NCBI GenBank assembly: GCA_964547905.1
Contig: CAZJPN010000061.1
Location: 32,861 to 96,860 of the forward strand
Source of the DNA: JAJYLM01 sp964547905
GTDB taxonomy: Bacteria; JAMCPX01
DNA: 64,000 nucleotides
Reading direction: 5' to 3'
This document shows positions 22,945 through 33,042 of the stretch, one piece after another. Both the position numbers and the translations under genes were made by a program. Each line of letters opens with the position of its first letter. Position 1 is the first letter of the stretch. A model generated the notes under the pieces. It saw nothing but the letters and a program-made list of their open reading frames with translations. It made no database searches and was not told the DNA's origin.

Positions 22945-25029
22945 TCATGTTTTTGCCCTGTTCATTATCTCTATTGCCTTGTCGCAAACATTGTCTGCAT
23001 TGAAGCCATATTCGCGCATTACCATGTTTCCCGGGGCAGATGCGCCAAACCTGTCAATCCCCAATGACGTACCTTTCTCTCCTGCATACTTAAGCCATCC
23101 CTGGGTCGATCCTGCTTCAATGGTAAGTCTTGCCTTGATATCTCGAGGAAGCACTAACTCTTTATATTCAGGTGATTGTGACTCGAACAGCTCCCAGCTT
23201 GGCATTGATACAACCCTGCCATTGATACCCCGTGACAATAGTTTTTGTTTTGCCTCCATTGCAAGGCTCACCTCTGACCCGCTTGCTATTAAAATTATGG
23301 CAGGTCGGCCGTTTTCGGCGTCCGAAAATATGTATGCACCTTTTCTCAAGCCGCCGGCACCCCCTGTCTTCATGCGGTCGAATATGGGTATGTTCTGACG
23401 TGTAAGTATAAGTGCAACTGGGCGTTCTTTTGTTTCGATCGCGACACGCCATGCTTCTGCTGTTTCGTTTGCATCACACGGCCTTATGATCGTCAGATCG
23501 GGTATTGCGCGTAGGGTTGCAAGTTGTTCGATCGGCTGGTGTGTAGGACCATCCTCCCCAACACTTATACTGTCGTGCGTAAAAACATAAATAACCTTGA
23601 GTCCCATCAGGGCTGCAAGCCGGATCGAAGGACGCATGTAGTCCGAAAAGATCAAAAAAGTCGAGCCGAATGGTATAATACCCCGGTGTGCAGCCATCCC
23701 ATTGAGCATTGCACCCATGGCATGTTCCCGTACCCCGAAGTGAATATTCCTGCCATTAAAACCCCATGATTTACCTACAGCACCCTGTCGATCTGCGTGG
23801 ATAACTTTTGGGTTACCAAAATCACCCATATCTTTCAAGGCCGTGTGCGTTGAGGGATTAAGATCGCAAGAGCCGCCTATCAAATTGGGCAGTGACGGTG
23901 CAATCGCGTTCAGGACCTTTCCCGATACTACTCGTGTAGCCATACCCTTTGCATCCGCTGAGAAAACAGGAATATTCTTATCCCAGCCTTCTGGCAGTCC
24001 GCCATTGAGTAAGAGCACAAGCTCTTTGGCAAGCTCAGGGAATGCCTTCGCATATTTACTAAAAAGGGATTCCCAGTCTGCCTCTGTTTTTTTCCCAAAC
24101 TCTACAGCCCTCCGGAAATGTCCGAGTGCCTTGTCCGGTATGTAAAAATCAGGTTCGACAGGCCAGCCAAGATTTTTCTTGGTAAGTGCGGTTTCTTCCC
24201 TGCCAAGGGGAGCGCCGTGGACTTCAAATGTACCCTGTTTGTTTGGTGAACCGTATCCTATGTGGGTTCTTATAAGTATTATCGACGGCCGATCTTTTTC
24301 CTTTTTTGCGGTATGGATAGCATTTTTAATGGCATTAAAATCGTTTCCGTCTTTAACTACCTGCGTATGCCAGCCGTATGCTTCAAAGCGTTTTTCCCGG
24401 TTTTCTGTAAAAGTAATATCCGTTGATGCGGCAAGTGAGACACGGTTATCATCATAAAGGTATATTAACTTTCCCAAACCAAGGTGGCCTGCAACAGATG
24501 CTGCCTCCGATGCAACCCCTTCCATTAAGTCACCGTCGCTGATGATTGCGTATGTAAAGTGATCTACGATCTTAAATCCCGGACGATTGTATCTTGCCGC
24601 GAGGTATGCTTCTGCAATTGCCATACCAACGCCGTTTGCAAATCCCTGGCCAAGAGGACCGGTAGTAACCTCTACGCCGGGTACAATGCCTTTTTCCGGA
24701 TGACCGGGGGTTATGCTTTCCCATTGCCTGAACTGTTTGATCTGATCGAGTGAAACCGAATAACCTGTAAGGTGAAGCAGGCTGTACAGAAGCATTGACC
24801 CATGTCCAGCGGAAAGTATGAATCTGTCCCTATCGAACCAGTCGGGATTTGTCGGGTTATGTTTAAGAAAGCCTGTCCACAGGGCGTATGCCATGGGTGC
24901 TGCACCCATCACCATGCCCGGATGCCCGCTGTTTGCTTTTTCTATTGCGTCAATTGACAGGAAACGAATGGTATTTATGCATAGTTCATCCAACCGTGAA
25001 GATTTTGTTGCAATCATTTTCTTATTCAT
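22945..25029 (-). CDS. tkt: Transketolase
   Basis: Thiamine-diphosphate enzyme of the pentose phosphate pathway transferring two-carbon ketol units. The full-length 694-residue protein has the N-terminal NSGHPGMVMGAAP, GPLGQGFANGVGMA, the ThDP/Mg motif beginning GDLMEGVASEA, and in the pyrimidine domain VREHAMGAMLNGMAAH and EDGPTHQPIEQ, whose surroundings hold the catalytic glutamate and histidines. The C-terminal domain ends GSEVSLAMEAKQKL and FGASAPG. A GGAGATACAG ribosome site precedes the start. Upstream lies a 210-base intergenic region shared with a divergent hydrolase. Confidence 0.97.
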   Translation of the reverse strand: MNKKMIATKSSRLDELCINTIRFLSIDAIEKANSGHPGMVMGAAPMAYALWTGFLKHNPTNPDWFDRDRFILSAGHGSMLLYSLLHLTGYSVSLDQIKQFRQWESITPGHPEKGIVPGVEVTTGPLGQGFANGVGMAIAEAYLAARYNRPGFKIVDHFTYAIISDGDLMEGVASEAASVAGHLGLGKLIYLYDDNRVSLAASTDITFTENREKRFEAYGWHTQVVKDGNDFNAIKNAIHTAKKEKDRPSIILIRTHIGYGSPNKQGTFEVHGAPLGREETALTKKNLGWPVEPDFYIPDKALGHFRRAVEFGKKTEADWESLFSKYAKAFPELAKELVLLLNGGLPEGWDKNIPVFSADAKGMATRVVSGKVLNAIAPSLPNLIGGSCDLNPSTHTALKDMGDFGNPKVIHADRQGAVGKSWGFNGRNIHFGVREHAMGAMLNGMAAHRGIIPFGSTFLIFSDYMRPSIRLAALMGLKVIYVFTHDSISVGEDGPTHQPIEQLATLRAIPDLTIIRPCDANETAEAWRVAIETKERPVALILTRQNIPIFDRMKTGGAGGLRKGAYIFSDAENGRPAIILIASGSEVSLAMEAKQKLLSRGINGRVVSMPSWELFESQSPEYKELVLPRDIKARLTIEAGSTQGWLKYAGEKGTSLGIDRFGASAPGNMVMREYGFNADNVCDKAIEIMNRAKT

Positions 25030-25239
25030 ACTGTATCTCCTTTATCTATGAACCCCGTCAGGCTCATGAAAAAATTTTACCGCATAATCCGAAAAATGCA
25101 ATCTCTTTCCATCCAGACTGTATCATGATCCATTTTTCTCATGATATTGTTTATCACGGCTGTCAGATGATCTATGTTAAAAAGCTTACATTTGCAGCAA
25201 GAATAGCAAATAACAAACATCTATGCTATGAGAGAATAA

Positions 25240-26010
25240 ATGTTTACAGAAAAGATAGAAATAAATGATAATAATATTGCATGTCTTGTTTCTAATAGAG
25301 AGCGAAAACACCCGCTTGTGTTCATACATGGAGCCGGGTCTACACAGGAGGTATGGCAGGCACAATGGTTATACTTTAAAGGCCGTGCAAAGGTCATTAT
25401 ACCGGACCTGCCCGGACACGGTGATTCATCAGGCAATAGTTATGATTACGTTGATGCATACGCAGACATTGTAATAAAGCTTGCTGAAAAGCTGCACATT
25501 GACAGGTTTGTTTTGATCGGACATTCAATGGGGGGTGCAATATCACAGAGGATTGCCATCTCGCATCCCGAATTGCTTGCAGGGCTTGTTCTTGTTGCAA
25601 CGGGTGCAAGGCTGCGCGTAGCGCCGCAGGTGTTCTCCGCAATCAAGACGGATTACAAGCGGTATGTCGAAATTGCATCATCGTTTTCTATGTCAGCATC
25701 CGCGGACAGGCAGACCAGGTCTTTGTTCGAGAAAATGCTTGCCCATTCGCCGGCTCAAGCTGCATACAATGATTTTACAGCATGCGATCGGTTCGATGTG
25801 ATGGATACGATTGCAAATATAAGGACCAAAACCTTGATCATAGTCGGGGATAAAGACATGATGACACCGGTTAAATATGCCCAATATCTAAACCGGAAAA
25901 TTGAAGGTTCACAGCTTAAAACCATAAATGATGCAGGGCACATGGTGATGATGGAAAAGCCTGAAGATGTTAATACGACTATAGAGGGGTTCGTTGAAGC
26001 TATACGGTGA
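25240..26010 (+). CDS. Alpha/beta-hydrolase
   Basis: A 256-residue serine hydrolase with the catalytic triad visible: nucleophile in GHSMGGA, acid Asp in VGDKDMMTP and His in NDAGHMVMMEKPE. The oxyanion segment is FIHGAGSTQEVW. Such proteins include carboxylesterases and C-C bond hydrolases; the substrate is unknown. It is the only plus-strand gene in an otherwise minus-strand block, divergent from transketolase, and its 3' end overlaps the pyruvate kinase stop by 11 bases. The 210-base upstream region contains no other gene and no strong promoter match. Confidence 0.88.
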   Translation: MFTEKIEINDNNIACLVSNRERKHPLVFIHGAGSTQEVWQAQWLYFKGRAKVIIPDLPGHGDSSGNSYDYVDAYADIVIKLAEKLHIDRFVLIGHSMGGAISQRIAISHPELLAGLVLVATGARLRVAPQVFSAIKTDYKRYVEIASSFSMSASADRQTRSLFEKMLAHSPAQAAYNDFTACDRFDVMDTIANIRTKTLIIVGDKDMMTPVKYAQYLNRKIEGSQLKTINDAGHMVMMEKPEDVNTTIEGFVEAIR

Positions 26011-27445
26011 TGATGTTCATTGAGTTGTAATAAGCGCCCTTTTTGTTAACAGATTCTTCGATGATAAGTAGCTTATCACCATGTTTTATCTGCTTATTTA
26101 TGTATAGATTATTTATGATATCTCTGTGTACATCTATAGAGCCTTTTGCCCTCAACAGAGGATATATGCCATATGACAGGTTTAACAGATGAAGCATTTT
26201 TTTGTCAAAAGCAACGGATAATATCCAGCAATCGGGTTTTAATCTTGATATACTGTAGGATGTCCTACCTGTACGGGAATTCGTTACGACAAATTTTATA
26301 TCCATGGTATCTATTGTATGTTTAACATTATACGCTACCACAGCATCAATATTTTCATCCTTATCGTCTCTGTAATTGTCGTAAAATTGATTGCCGAAGG
26401 AACAGAAAAAATCATGCCTTTTTGCCTCTGTAACGACGGCTATCTTTGCCATCATATCGACTGATTCAACAGGATAACCGCCCATTGCCGTTTCCTCAGA
26501 AAGCATAACCGCGTCAGTCCCGTCGAGTATGGCATTTGCGACATCCGTAACCTCTGCCCTCGTGGGCCTGATATGTTCTGTCATTGAAAGCAGCATCTGT
26601 GTCGCTGTTATAACGATCTTATTTTTTTTATTAGCCTTTTGTATCAGCATCTTCTGGACAACAGGTACCTGTTCCACGGGTATCTCGACACCGAGATCCC
26701 CGCGTGCTACCATGATACCATCAGCAACATCGAGTATGCGGTCTATATGTTTTACCGCTTCACCACGCTCAATCTTTGCTATTATGATTGGGTCCTTGCC
26801 TTTTTTCCGAACAAATTGTTTAATCTTATGTATGTCGTTTTTGTTCTCAACAAAAGAAACGCTAAAAATATCGGCTCCGTATTTTAAGAATTCGTCGACA
26901 ATGATTAAATCATGACGTGTTACAGCGCTGGCATTTGATTTTATATTAGGAATATTTAATCCCTTATGTGACAACAATGTACCACCTATCATTACACGGC
27001 ATGCTACCTTATGAGGTTGTACATTCAGCACCTTTAATTGTATGAATCCGTCATTTAAATAAATGGTACTGTTCTTAGAAACAAGGGATGTCAATGCCTT
27101 ATAATCAACGGGTATAACTGTTTTACCACTGGCTGCTGCCCCGGTAACCAGGGTTATTACATCATTTTTGTTTAAAACCATCGGGGCATTTTTAATTATG
27201 CCTATGCGCATCTTCGGGCCCGGCAGATCAACCATGATACTGATTGTTTTGTTCTGCCGTGCAGCTTCAGCTCTGATAGCATTGAGTGTTGTAATTTGTT
27301 CTTCGATCGAACCGTGTGATAAATTGAGCCTTGCAACATTCATTCCCGCCTTTATCAGCCTTTTCAAAATCCCGGGTGAGCTTGATGACGGGCCTATTGT
27401 ACAAACAATCTTAGTTTTATTTCTCTGTGGAATAAATTTTTTCAC
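26000..27445 (-). CDS. pyk: Pyruvate kinase
   Basis: Makes pyruvate and ATP from phosphoenolpyruvate and ADP. The 481-residue protein has all landmark segments: CTIGPSSSSPGI, MNVARLNLSHG, IIAKIERGEAV (catalytic Lys and Mg-binding Glu), MVARGDLGVEIP, ITATQML and VANAILDGTDAVMLSEETA. The C-terminal effector domain is complete but divergent, ending KKGAYYNSMNIITV. It lies 7 bases after the PP2C phosphatase gene, suggesting a shared transcript, and its 3' end overlaps the convergent hydrolase. Confidence 0.97.
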   Translation of the reverse strand: MKKFIPQRNKTKIVCTIGPSSSSPGILKRLIKAGMNVARLNLSHGSIEEQITTLNAIRAEAARQNKTISIMVDLPGPKMRIGIIKNAPMVLNKNDVITLVTGAAASGKTVIPVDYKALTSLVSKNSTIYLNDGFIQLKVLNVQPHKVACRVMIGGTLLSHKGLNIPNIKSNASAVTRHDLIIVDEFLKYGADIFSVSFVENKNDIHKIKQFVRKKGKDPIIIAKIERGEAVKHIDRILDVADGIMVARGDLGVEIPVEQVPVVQKMLIQKANKKNKIVITATQMLLSMTEHIRPTRAEVTDVANAILDGTDAVMLSEETAMGGYPVESVDMMAKIAVVTEAKRHDFFCSFGNQFYDNYRDDKDENIDAVVAYNVKHTIDTMDIKFVVTNSRTGRTSYSISRLKPDCWILSVAFDKKMLHLLNLSYGIYPLLRAKGSIDVHRDIINNLYINKQIKHGDKLLIIEESVNKKGAYYNSMNIITV

Positions 27446-27452
27446 TTTATTG

Positions 27453-28166
27453 CTATTCTATCACATCGATAATTATTACTGTTATATTATCATCCCCGCC
27501 GTTTGTATTGGCTACATCGATCAACGTCGAGACCGAATGAACAGCGTCCGGTATACCACCAATCTCTGCTATGACATCATCGGCAACCAAGTGGCTCAGT
27601 CCATCCGAGCATAACAAGTACCTATCTCCCTCATGGATGTTCAATTTTTGAGATTCAACCTTGACCTGCTCTGAAAAGCCCAGGGATCTTGTCAAAACGT
27701 TGCGCATTGAATGCGTTTCCATCTGTTTTTCAGTGATTAATCCTGTTTTAAACTGTTCATTTACATAGGTATGGTCTTCTGTTAGTCTTACTAAATTACC
27801 CGAGTTCAGCATGTAGGCTCTAGAGTCACCCACATGACAAAGTATTGCACCATTGCCATTCAATACTATAGAAACGATAGTGGTACCCATACCGCTATAT
27901 TGTGGATTTGCAGCAGCAGACTTAAAGATGAGATCGTTTGCAACATATATTGCATCTACAAGAGAATTTTCTGACATTTTTCCCTGATTCAGCATATAGT
28001 TTTTTATGCTGTCGACTGCCATGTTACTTGCTATCTCACCTGCCCTGTGGCCTCCCATACCATCTGCGACTATATACAAACCTATACTATCGTTACGATA
28101 AAATGCATCCTCGTTGTGAGCCCGTTTCATACCCACACTTGTTTTCCCAAAAGAAACGAGTTTCAT
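27453..28166 (-). CDS. PP2C-family Ser/Thr protein phosphatase (Stp/PrpC-like)
   Basis: A 237-residue metal-dependent phosphatase. Metal-binding acids and motifs: VGMKRAHNEDAF, VADGMGGHRAGEIAS, CHVGDSRAY, LLCSDGLSHL and GGDDNITVI, the full bacterial PP2C set. It probably reverses the action of Hanks-type kinases; one such kinase is at 36.9-38.5 kb. Its ATG overlaps the stop of the PmbA-like gene by one base. No membrane segment, so it is cytosolic. Confidence 0.94.
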   Translation of the reverse strand: MKLVSFGKTSVGMKRAHNEDAFYRNDSIGLYIVADGMGGHRAGEIASNMAVDSIKNYMLNQGKMSENSLVDAIYVANDLIFKSAAANPQYSGMGTTIVSIVLNGNGAILCHVGDSRAYMLNSGNLVRLTEDHTYVNEQFKTGLITEKQMETHSMRNVLTRSLGFSEQVKVESQKLNIHEGDRYLLCSDGLSHLVADDVIAEIGGIPDAVHSVSTLIDVANTNGGDDNITVIIIDVIE

Positions 28167-29515
28167 CAGGCTGCTCCGGATATTTTAAGGGCTTTTATTA
28201 TGAGCGATGGAGCAAGAATATTTCCATACAGGATATGATCCCTACCGGCAAGGTATATATTATCGAAAAGCTCAAAGAGATTACCGGATACGGTTATGCC
28301 TTTACAGGGAGATGAAAATTTGCCCGATTTTATCATATAACCTCTTGCACCGAGAGAAAACTCACCTGTTACCGGGTTAACTGTATGCAGTCCCATAAGC
28401 TCTGTTATAACAGGGCCGTCAGACAACGCATGCCTTAAATCTTTTGCGGATGAGCGTTCGGAATTTAACACAAAATTCGTAATACCGACTGCAGGCTGCT
28501 GTGTAATAGAATGTCTTACAGCATTACCCGTTGTTTCTGCTTTCATAAGCACTGCATACTGCCTGTCATAGAGAAATGAATTTACAACGCCTTTATCCAC
28601 GACTGTTTTTTTAAGGGCAGGCACACCTTCTGCATCAAATGGTGCAGAGCCGAGTCCGTCGCTTAATTCGGGATCATCAAGTATACTTATGTGCTCCGGA
28701 AAAACCCGTTGGTGCAACTTATCTGCAAGCATTGAAGTCCGTTTGTAAACGGCGTCTGCTTTAAAAGATCCGGCGAGTACGTTTAGAAATTGTGAGGTAA
28801 CAAGCTGTGTTAACATGGTGTCATAAAACCCTGTTATGAGCTGAATACCCCCAAGAGTCTGAAGCGCCTGTTGAGAACAACCACTTGCAACGCGCTCCGG
28901 TGTTAGATGAGAAAATGTATTTGCTCCCTGAAAATCCCAGCTCATCTGGGATTCTTTACCTTCATGTGCAAGTACTGAAAGGCTGATACTGAATCTTGTT
29001 GCCCTGAATTTTTTTGATATACCCTCGGAATTGGTTATAAACACGGAATTTATTCTCTCCTCATAAGAAGGCCTTTCGACCTTTGCTATTCTTTTGTCTA
29101 TCCGTGCGGCATCCACCATTTTTTTCAACATTTCAATCTTTTGAGTTTCGGGTGTCGTTTCTGCATTTTTGTCATAGAATTCTTCTGAAGAAAGCCTGTC
29201 AGTCCTATTGCCTATAAAAGAAAACTGCTGTTTGTTAAGCACCGAACCGCTGTCCAGTGCCCTTTTAAAGGTTTCTTCTATAGCAAGATCCGACATGTTG
29301 TAGGTGAAAGAAAATCCCATGCGCTGCTCTTTAAGTGTTCTTATCGCTATACCGATTTCCTCGTCTGTCTGAAGCTTTTCTATCTTTTTGTTGTCATCGA
29401 TAGAAACGGATAGGTTTTTTGATTCGGATAAATATGCTTCATATCCTTCCGTGTTGTACTCTTTTGAAAGGTTTTTTATCTTATCGGCAATCCTATTTTT
29501 ATCATCGCTTTTCAT
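28166..29515 (-). CDS. pmbA: TldE/PmbA-family metalloprotease-like protein
   Basis: A 449-residue protein of the TldD/PmbA family. PmbA (TldE) is the partner subunit that, with TldD, degrades or matures peptides; the HExxxH zinc motif belongs to TldD and is absent here, as expected. Landmarks: EEIGIAIRTLKEQRMGFSFT-like N-terminal beta region, GLGSAPFDAEGVPALKKT, VNSFLYDRQYAVL and the C-terminal GEFSLGARGYMIKSG with SGNLFELF. No tldD is in the window, so the partner is encoded elsewhere. It starts the transcript containing the PP2C and pyruvate kinase genes. Confidence 0.9.
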   Translation of the reverse strand: MKSDDKNRIADKIKNLSKEYNTEGYEAYLSESKNLSVSIDDNKKIEKLQTDEEIGIAIRTLKEQRMGFSFTYNMSDLAIEETFKRALDSGSVLNKQQFSFIGNRTDRLSSEEFYDKNAETTPETQKIEMLKKMVDAARIDKRIAKVERPSYEERINSVFITNSEGISKKFRATRFSISLSVLAHEGKESQMSWDFQGANTFSHLTPERVASGCSQQALQTLGGIQLITGFYDTMLTQLVTSQFLNVLAGSFKADAVYKRTSMLADKLHQRVFPEHISILDDPELSDGLGSAPFDAEGVPALKKTVVDKGVVNSFLYDRQYAVLMKAETTGNAVRHSITQQPAVGITNFVLNSERSSAKDLRHALSDGPVITELMGLHTVNPVTGEFSLGARGYMIKSGKFSSPCKGITVSGNLFELFDNIYLAGRDHILYGNILAPSLIIKALKISGAA

Positions 29516-29848
29516 ATGCCCTTATCCATAGACGTTATGTTTCTGTAACGTTTTTATTATCTTTATCCAATTCACAGTTTTTTTTCAACATCTTTTGTAG
29601 TTCCATGAATTCCTCACCCAAAATTGCATAAGAACAAATTCTCCGACCCGAGCCCCGCTTGAGTGCCCCGCCCCTTTACTCAGACTGTGTCATAATGACA
29701 ACCATACAGAGGACATAGAACAGCTTAAACCGTTTGAACCGTTAAGAAGGCGGATCACACGGTCCCGCTTTTGGCGGGATGCCCCGAGCGGATAATTGGA
29801 TTTATAGCAAACTTCCCCATTGCATCTTTTGGGTGAATGACTTGAAGG
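29516..29848. other. Intergenic region with dispersed-repeat material
   Basis: This 333-base gap has no credible gene. It contains a GC-rich stretch (29643-29675) that resembles 47839-47871 at roughly four of five positions, a 21-base sequence repeated in inverse orientation near 36.85 kb, and a short hairpin TCCCGC/GCGGGA at 29763-29779. It separates pmbA (leading leftward) from the end of the response-regulator gene; promoters for pmbA should lie near its left end but are not clear. Confidence 0.4.
29723..29743 (+). repeat. 21-base dispersed repeat, copy A
   Basis: A 21-base sequence (core AACCGTTTGAACCGTT, itself a tandem of AACCGTT) found again as its reverse complement at 36849-36869. 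Both copies lie in intergenic DNA. Confidence 0.6.
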
Positions 29849-31246
29849 TTATTCTTTTTTGTCGGGCGTATTCGGAATTTCTTTTTTTCGGAATTTGTAA
29901 TTAATTACATTCCTCGATATGCCAAGCTCATCCGCTGCCTTTGTCACGTTCCACTGTGTCCTCTCAAGAGCTTTTAATATTACCGCATTTTCTATCTTGT
30001 TTATGACTGTATAAAGGGGCTCTTTTGCTTCAAGAACAGCCTTGGTAGCATTTTCCATGTACGTTTGTTTATAATTGCTATCCATACCTTGGGGTAAAAG
30101 GATCTGGTCCTTACCTATTTTTTCAGTGTCCGTAAGCATAATTGCTCGCTCTATTACATTCTTGAGTTCTCTGATATTGCCTGGCCAATTATATTTAATT
30201 AACGTATCAAGTGCATCCTTATCTATACCTTTTATGTTTTTTTGCATTGTTTTACTCAAAGATTTGATAAATTCGTTTATAAGGACAGGTATATCTTCTT
30301 TTCTATCGCGCAAAGGCGGCAGTTTAATAGGCATGACAGAAACACGGTAATACAGGTCATCCCTGAATATACCTTTATTGACGAGTTCTTTCAAATCCTT
30401 ATTGGTTGCAACGATAAACCTGATGTCGCATTTTATCTCTTTTTCACCACCAAGCCTGATGAAACTTTTGGATTCTATGACCCTTAATAGTTTAGCCTGA
30501 AGCAAGGGAGAAAGCTCTCCTATCTCATCAAGAAAAACAAACCCGCCGTCAGCAAGCTCAAGCAGCCCCTTCTTTCTTTTTTTTGCATCCGTAAATGCGC
30601 CTGGCTCGTAACCGAAGAATTCTTCCTCAAGCAACTGCTCCGGTATTGCAGCGCAGTTTATGCTTATCAATGGCCCCATTGCCCTTCTTGATGCCCTGTG
30701 TATGAAATTCGCCAGAAGTTCTTTTCCCGTTCCGCTTTCGCCCTCGATCAAAACCATGGTTTGTTCCGCCTGTGCAACTCGCATTGCAAGGGCATACGCA
30801 TCTTTTATATTTTTTGATGTTCCTATGTAGTAATTAAGCTTGATCTCCGCATCTTTATTACGCAGTATATTTAGTTCCCTTTTGAGTTTTATCTTTTCTA
30901 CGACTCTATTGATAGTTACCTCAAGTTCTTCAAGCTCAAAAGGTTTAACAAGATAATCTTCCGCACCCATCTTAACTGCGGTTATAGAATCCTTTATGGA
31001 GCTGTGTGCCGTAATCATGATAACCTCATAAGAATCATCCATTGACTTTATATCCTTCAAAAGCACAAGTCCATTTTTATCGGGCAGCATAATATCGAGA
31101 AGGATAATGTCTATATTTTCTTTCTGGAGGATGCCGAGCCCTTCTTCCGCGGTATATGCCTGAAATACATTATGTTTCTGTAATTTTAAGGCATCTGCTA
31201 TAAAGCTTAGCAGTATCTTTTCATCGTCAATTATAAGTATATTCAT
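29849..31246 (-). CDS. NtrC-family sigma-54-dependent response regulator
   Basis: A 465-residue activator with three domains: receiver (residues 1-120, phospho-acceptor Asp51 in ILLDIMLPD, Lys in YLVKPFE), AAA+ core (about 145-380; Walker A GESGTGKE, sigma-54 contact loop GAFTDA in place of GAFTGA, Walker B GGFVFLDEIGE) and a Fis-type helix-turn-helix (NVTKAADELGISRNVINYKF). It should switch on sigma-54 promoters once phosphorylated by the kinase encoded just upstream, whose stop its ATG overlaps by 4 bases. The frame continues to 31366, but MNILIIDDE is the natural start. Target genes are not evident. Confidence 0.94.
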   Translation of the reverse strand: MNILIIDDEKILLSFIADALKLQKHNVFQAYTAEEGLGILQKENIDIILLDIMLPDKNGLVLLKDIKSMDDSYEVIMITAHSSIKDSITAVKMGAEDYLVKPFELEELEVTINRVVEKIKLKRELNILRNKDAEIKLNYYIGTSKNIKDAYALAMRVAQAEQTMVLIEGESGTGKELLANFIHRASRRAMGPLISINCAAIPEQLLEEEFFGYEPGAFTDAKKRKKGLLELADGGFVFLDEIGELSPLLQAKLLRVIESKSFIRLGGEKEIKCDIRFIVATNKDLKELVNKGIFRDDLYYRVSVMPIKLPPLRDRKEDIPVLINEFIKSLSKTMQKNIKGIDKDALDTLIKYNWPGNIRELKNVIERAIMLTDTEKIGKDQILLPQGMDSNYKQTYMENATKAVLEAKEPLYTVINKIENAVILKALERTQWNVTKAADELGISRNVINYKFRKKEIPNTPDKKE

Positions 31247-33042
31247 ACAATTATAACACCCCTTGTGTACATCTTGCAATTTATGCATTTTATTCCACAA
31301 CAGCCAGTTAACAGATCCCTGTACTTGAAACACCTGTAGGTATCCCCTCTTAAATATGCCTCGCATTTTTCCTTTTCATCTTTAGGGCAATTTATTATTT
31401 CAAAACATTTCTTTCTCTCACCCTTCAAAAACAAAAGACTAAAAGCCGTACCTTTATCCTTGCTGCTGCTCACGGTTATTTTAGCCATATTTTCCTCTAT
31501 TATGTTTTTTACTATGCTTAACCCGAGTCCCGTGCCCTGGGCCTTTGTCGAGAAAAACGGCGTGTAGATCTTGTCAAGATATGCCTCTTCGATCCCCATC
31601 CCTGTATCGTGTATATCTACTTTTAAAAATTCCTGTTCCGAATATTCATACTTTATGTCATTTTCTATTATTATTTTTTTGTTTGCCTTTTGAGTATCAA
31701 CTTTTATCGTAATGGTACCGCCCTTAGGCATGGCATCTATAGCATTACTCGCGATGTTCATTACGGCCTGATGAATAGCTGCTTCATCCACGATGATATC
31801 GGTTCCTACACCTGTATTGATGTTTTGATTGATCTGTATATTGTGATGTTCGAACTGCGGTGCAAGTATATTGAGAACATTTTTTATAACCTCAACAACA
31901 TTGACTCTCGTCATGTGGGGTACGGATGACTTTGAATACGTAAGCAGATCTTTTACAAGATCATCTATTCTTTGAATCTCGGAGATGATCATATCGAGAT
32001 ACCTTGAGTCAGCATCATCCGGATGCCTTTTTTTGAACAACTGTATTCCTATAATAATACTTGCCAATGGATTTTTAATCTCGTGAGCAAGCCTTGCAGA
32101 CATCTCGCCGATCATGGCAAGATGGGACATGCGGCGCTGTTCTTCCTCCATTCGTTTTACCTGAGTAAGGTCCGCAAAAATGGCGATAACGCCTTCAACT
32201 TTATTGTTTGCATTTTTTACCGGCGCTATCGTGAAGCCGAAATATATATCTCTGCCGTCGGGAAGAATACCGAAGCTGTTCATCCTTTTTTTTACCACCT
32301 CATTTTTTACAACATCCGCATAATCAAATCCTGATAACTTTATCTGTTTTATAAAAACATCAACCGGCTTATTTATGATATCACGAGATTTTATGCCTGT
32401 GATCTGTTCCATAACAGGATTAAAGAGCAATACTTTGCCGCGCGTATCCATGTATATGACGCCGCTTGGTAAATCCTGAACAATGTTCTCCACAACCTTT
32501 CTATTGTAAAATCCCTCCCTGCCTTTATTTACCAGATCATTGCTCTGCCTTACATGCTCAACCATGCCGCCTATGTATCTGGTAATATTTTCCATAAAGC
32601 CGTTATCGATATGTTTTATCGATATTGTTTTTTGACTCGCAACGGCAAGGACCCCTATTGTAATATCCATAAATTTAACAGGGATTGCCATCATGGTTCC
32701 TATCTTATCCGGTACAACAGAAATAGCAGGATTATCCTTTGCATTTCTGTTGTAAAATATAATGGATGATTCAGAAAAAGCCTTGCCAGAAACCCCTTCA
32801 TTGGGCAGTATATCCAAGACAGCTTCATAAATATCCTGCGGCACCCCGATGCTTTTGATAATTTCAAGCCTTCCTGTTTTTTTGTTGTATGCATGGATTG
32901 CCGCCATTTCCATGCCAGTAATATTTACAACTGTTTTGAGAAATACATCAAAAACCTGTTCTGGATCCGTTATCTCAAACAACTGCAATCCTATCTGGTT
33001 CACCAGTCCTATATATTTTTCATCTTCTGATCTCGTTAACAT
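31243..33042 (-). CDS. Sensor histidine kinase (GAF-PAS-HisKA-HATPase) with Cys-rich tail
   Basis: Cytoplasmic sensor kinase of 599 residues pairing with the NtrC-type regulator. Order: GAF domain (about 15-170), PAS domain (about 190-300; LLFNPVMEQITGI), HisKA with phosphorylatable His in LAHEIKNPLASI (about 330) and ATPase domain (N box IASNAIDAMPKGG, G1 DTGMGI, G2 TKAQGTGLGLSIV). No transmembrane helix is seen, so it senses an internal signal. The last about 60 residues contain eight cysteines (CFEIINC, EKC, YRCFKY, GCCGIKCINC), similar in style to small Cys-rich tails of deltaproteobacterial regulators, and might bind an Fe-S cluster or metal. Confidence 0.92.
   Translation of the reverse strand: MLTRSEDEKYIGLVNQIGLQLFEITDPEQVFDVFLKTVVNITGMEMAAIHAYNKKTGRLEIIKSIGVPQDIYEAVLDILPNEGVSGKAFSESSIIFYNRNAKDNPAISVVPDKIGTMMAIPVKFMDITIGVLAVASQKTISIKHIDNGFMENITRYIGGMVEHVRQSNDLVNKGREGFYNRKVVENIVQDLPSGVIYMDTRGKVLLFNPVMEQITGIKSRDIINKPVDVFIKQIKLSGFDYADVVKNEVVKKRMNSFGILPDGRDIYFGFTIAPVKNANNKVEGVIAIFADLTQVKRMEEEQRRMSHLAMIGEMSARLAHEIKNPLASIIIGIQLFKKRHPDDADSRYLDMIISEIQRIDDLVKDLLTYSKSSVPHMTRVNVVEVIKNVLNILAPQFEHHNIQINQNINTGVGTDIIVDEAAIHQAVMNIASNAIDAMPKGGTITIKVDTQKANKKIIIENDIKYEYSEQEFLKVDIHDTGMGIEEAYLDKIYTPFFSTKAQGTGLGLSIVKNIIEENMAKITVSSSKDKGTAFSLLFLKGERKKCFEIINCPKDEKEKCEAYLRGDTYRCFKYRDLLTGCCGIKCINCKMYTRGVIIV

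Noticed and set aside
29849..31246. Sigma-54 (-24/-12) promoter targets in the window
   Set aside because: I looked for TGGCAC-N5-TTGC type sites near gene starts and found none convincing.
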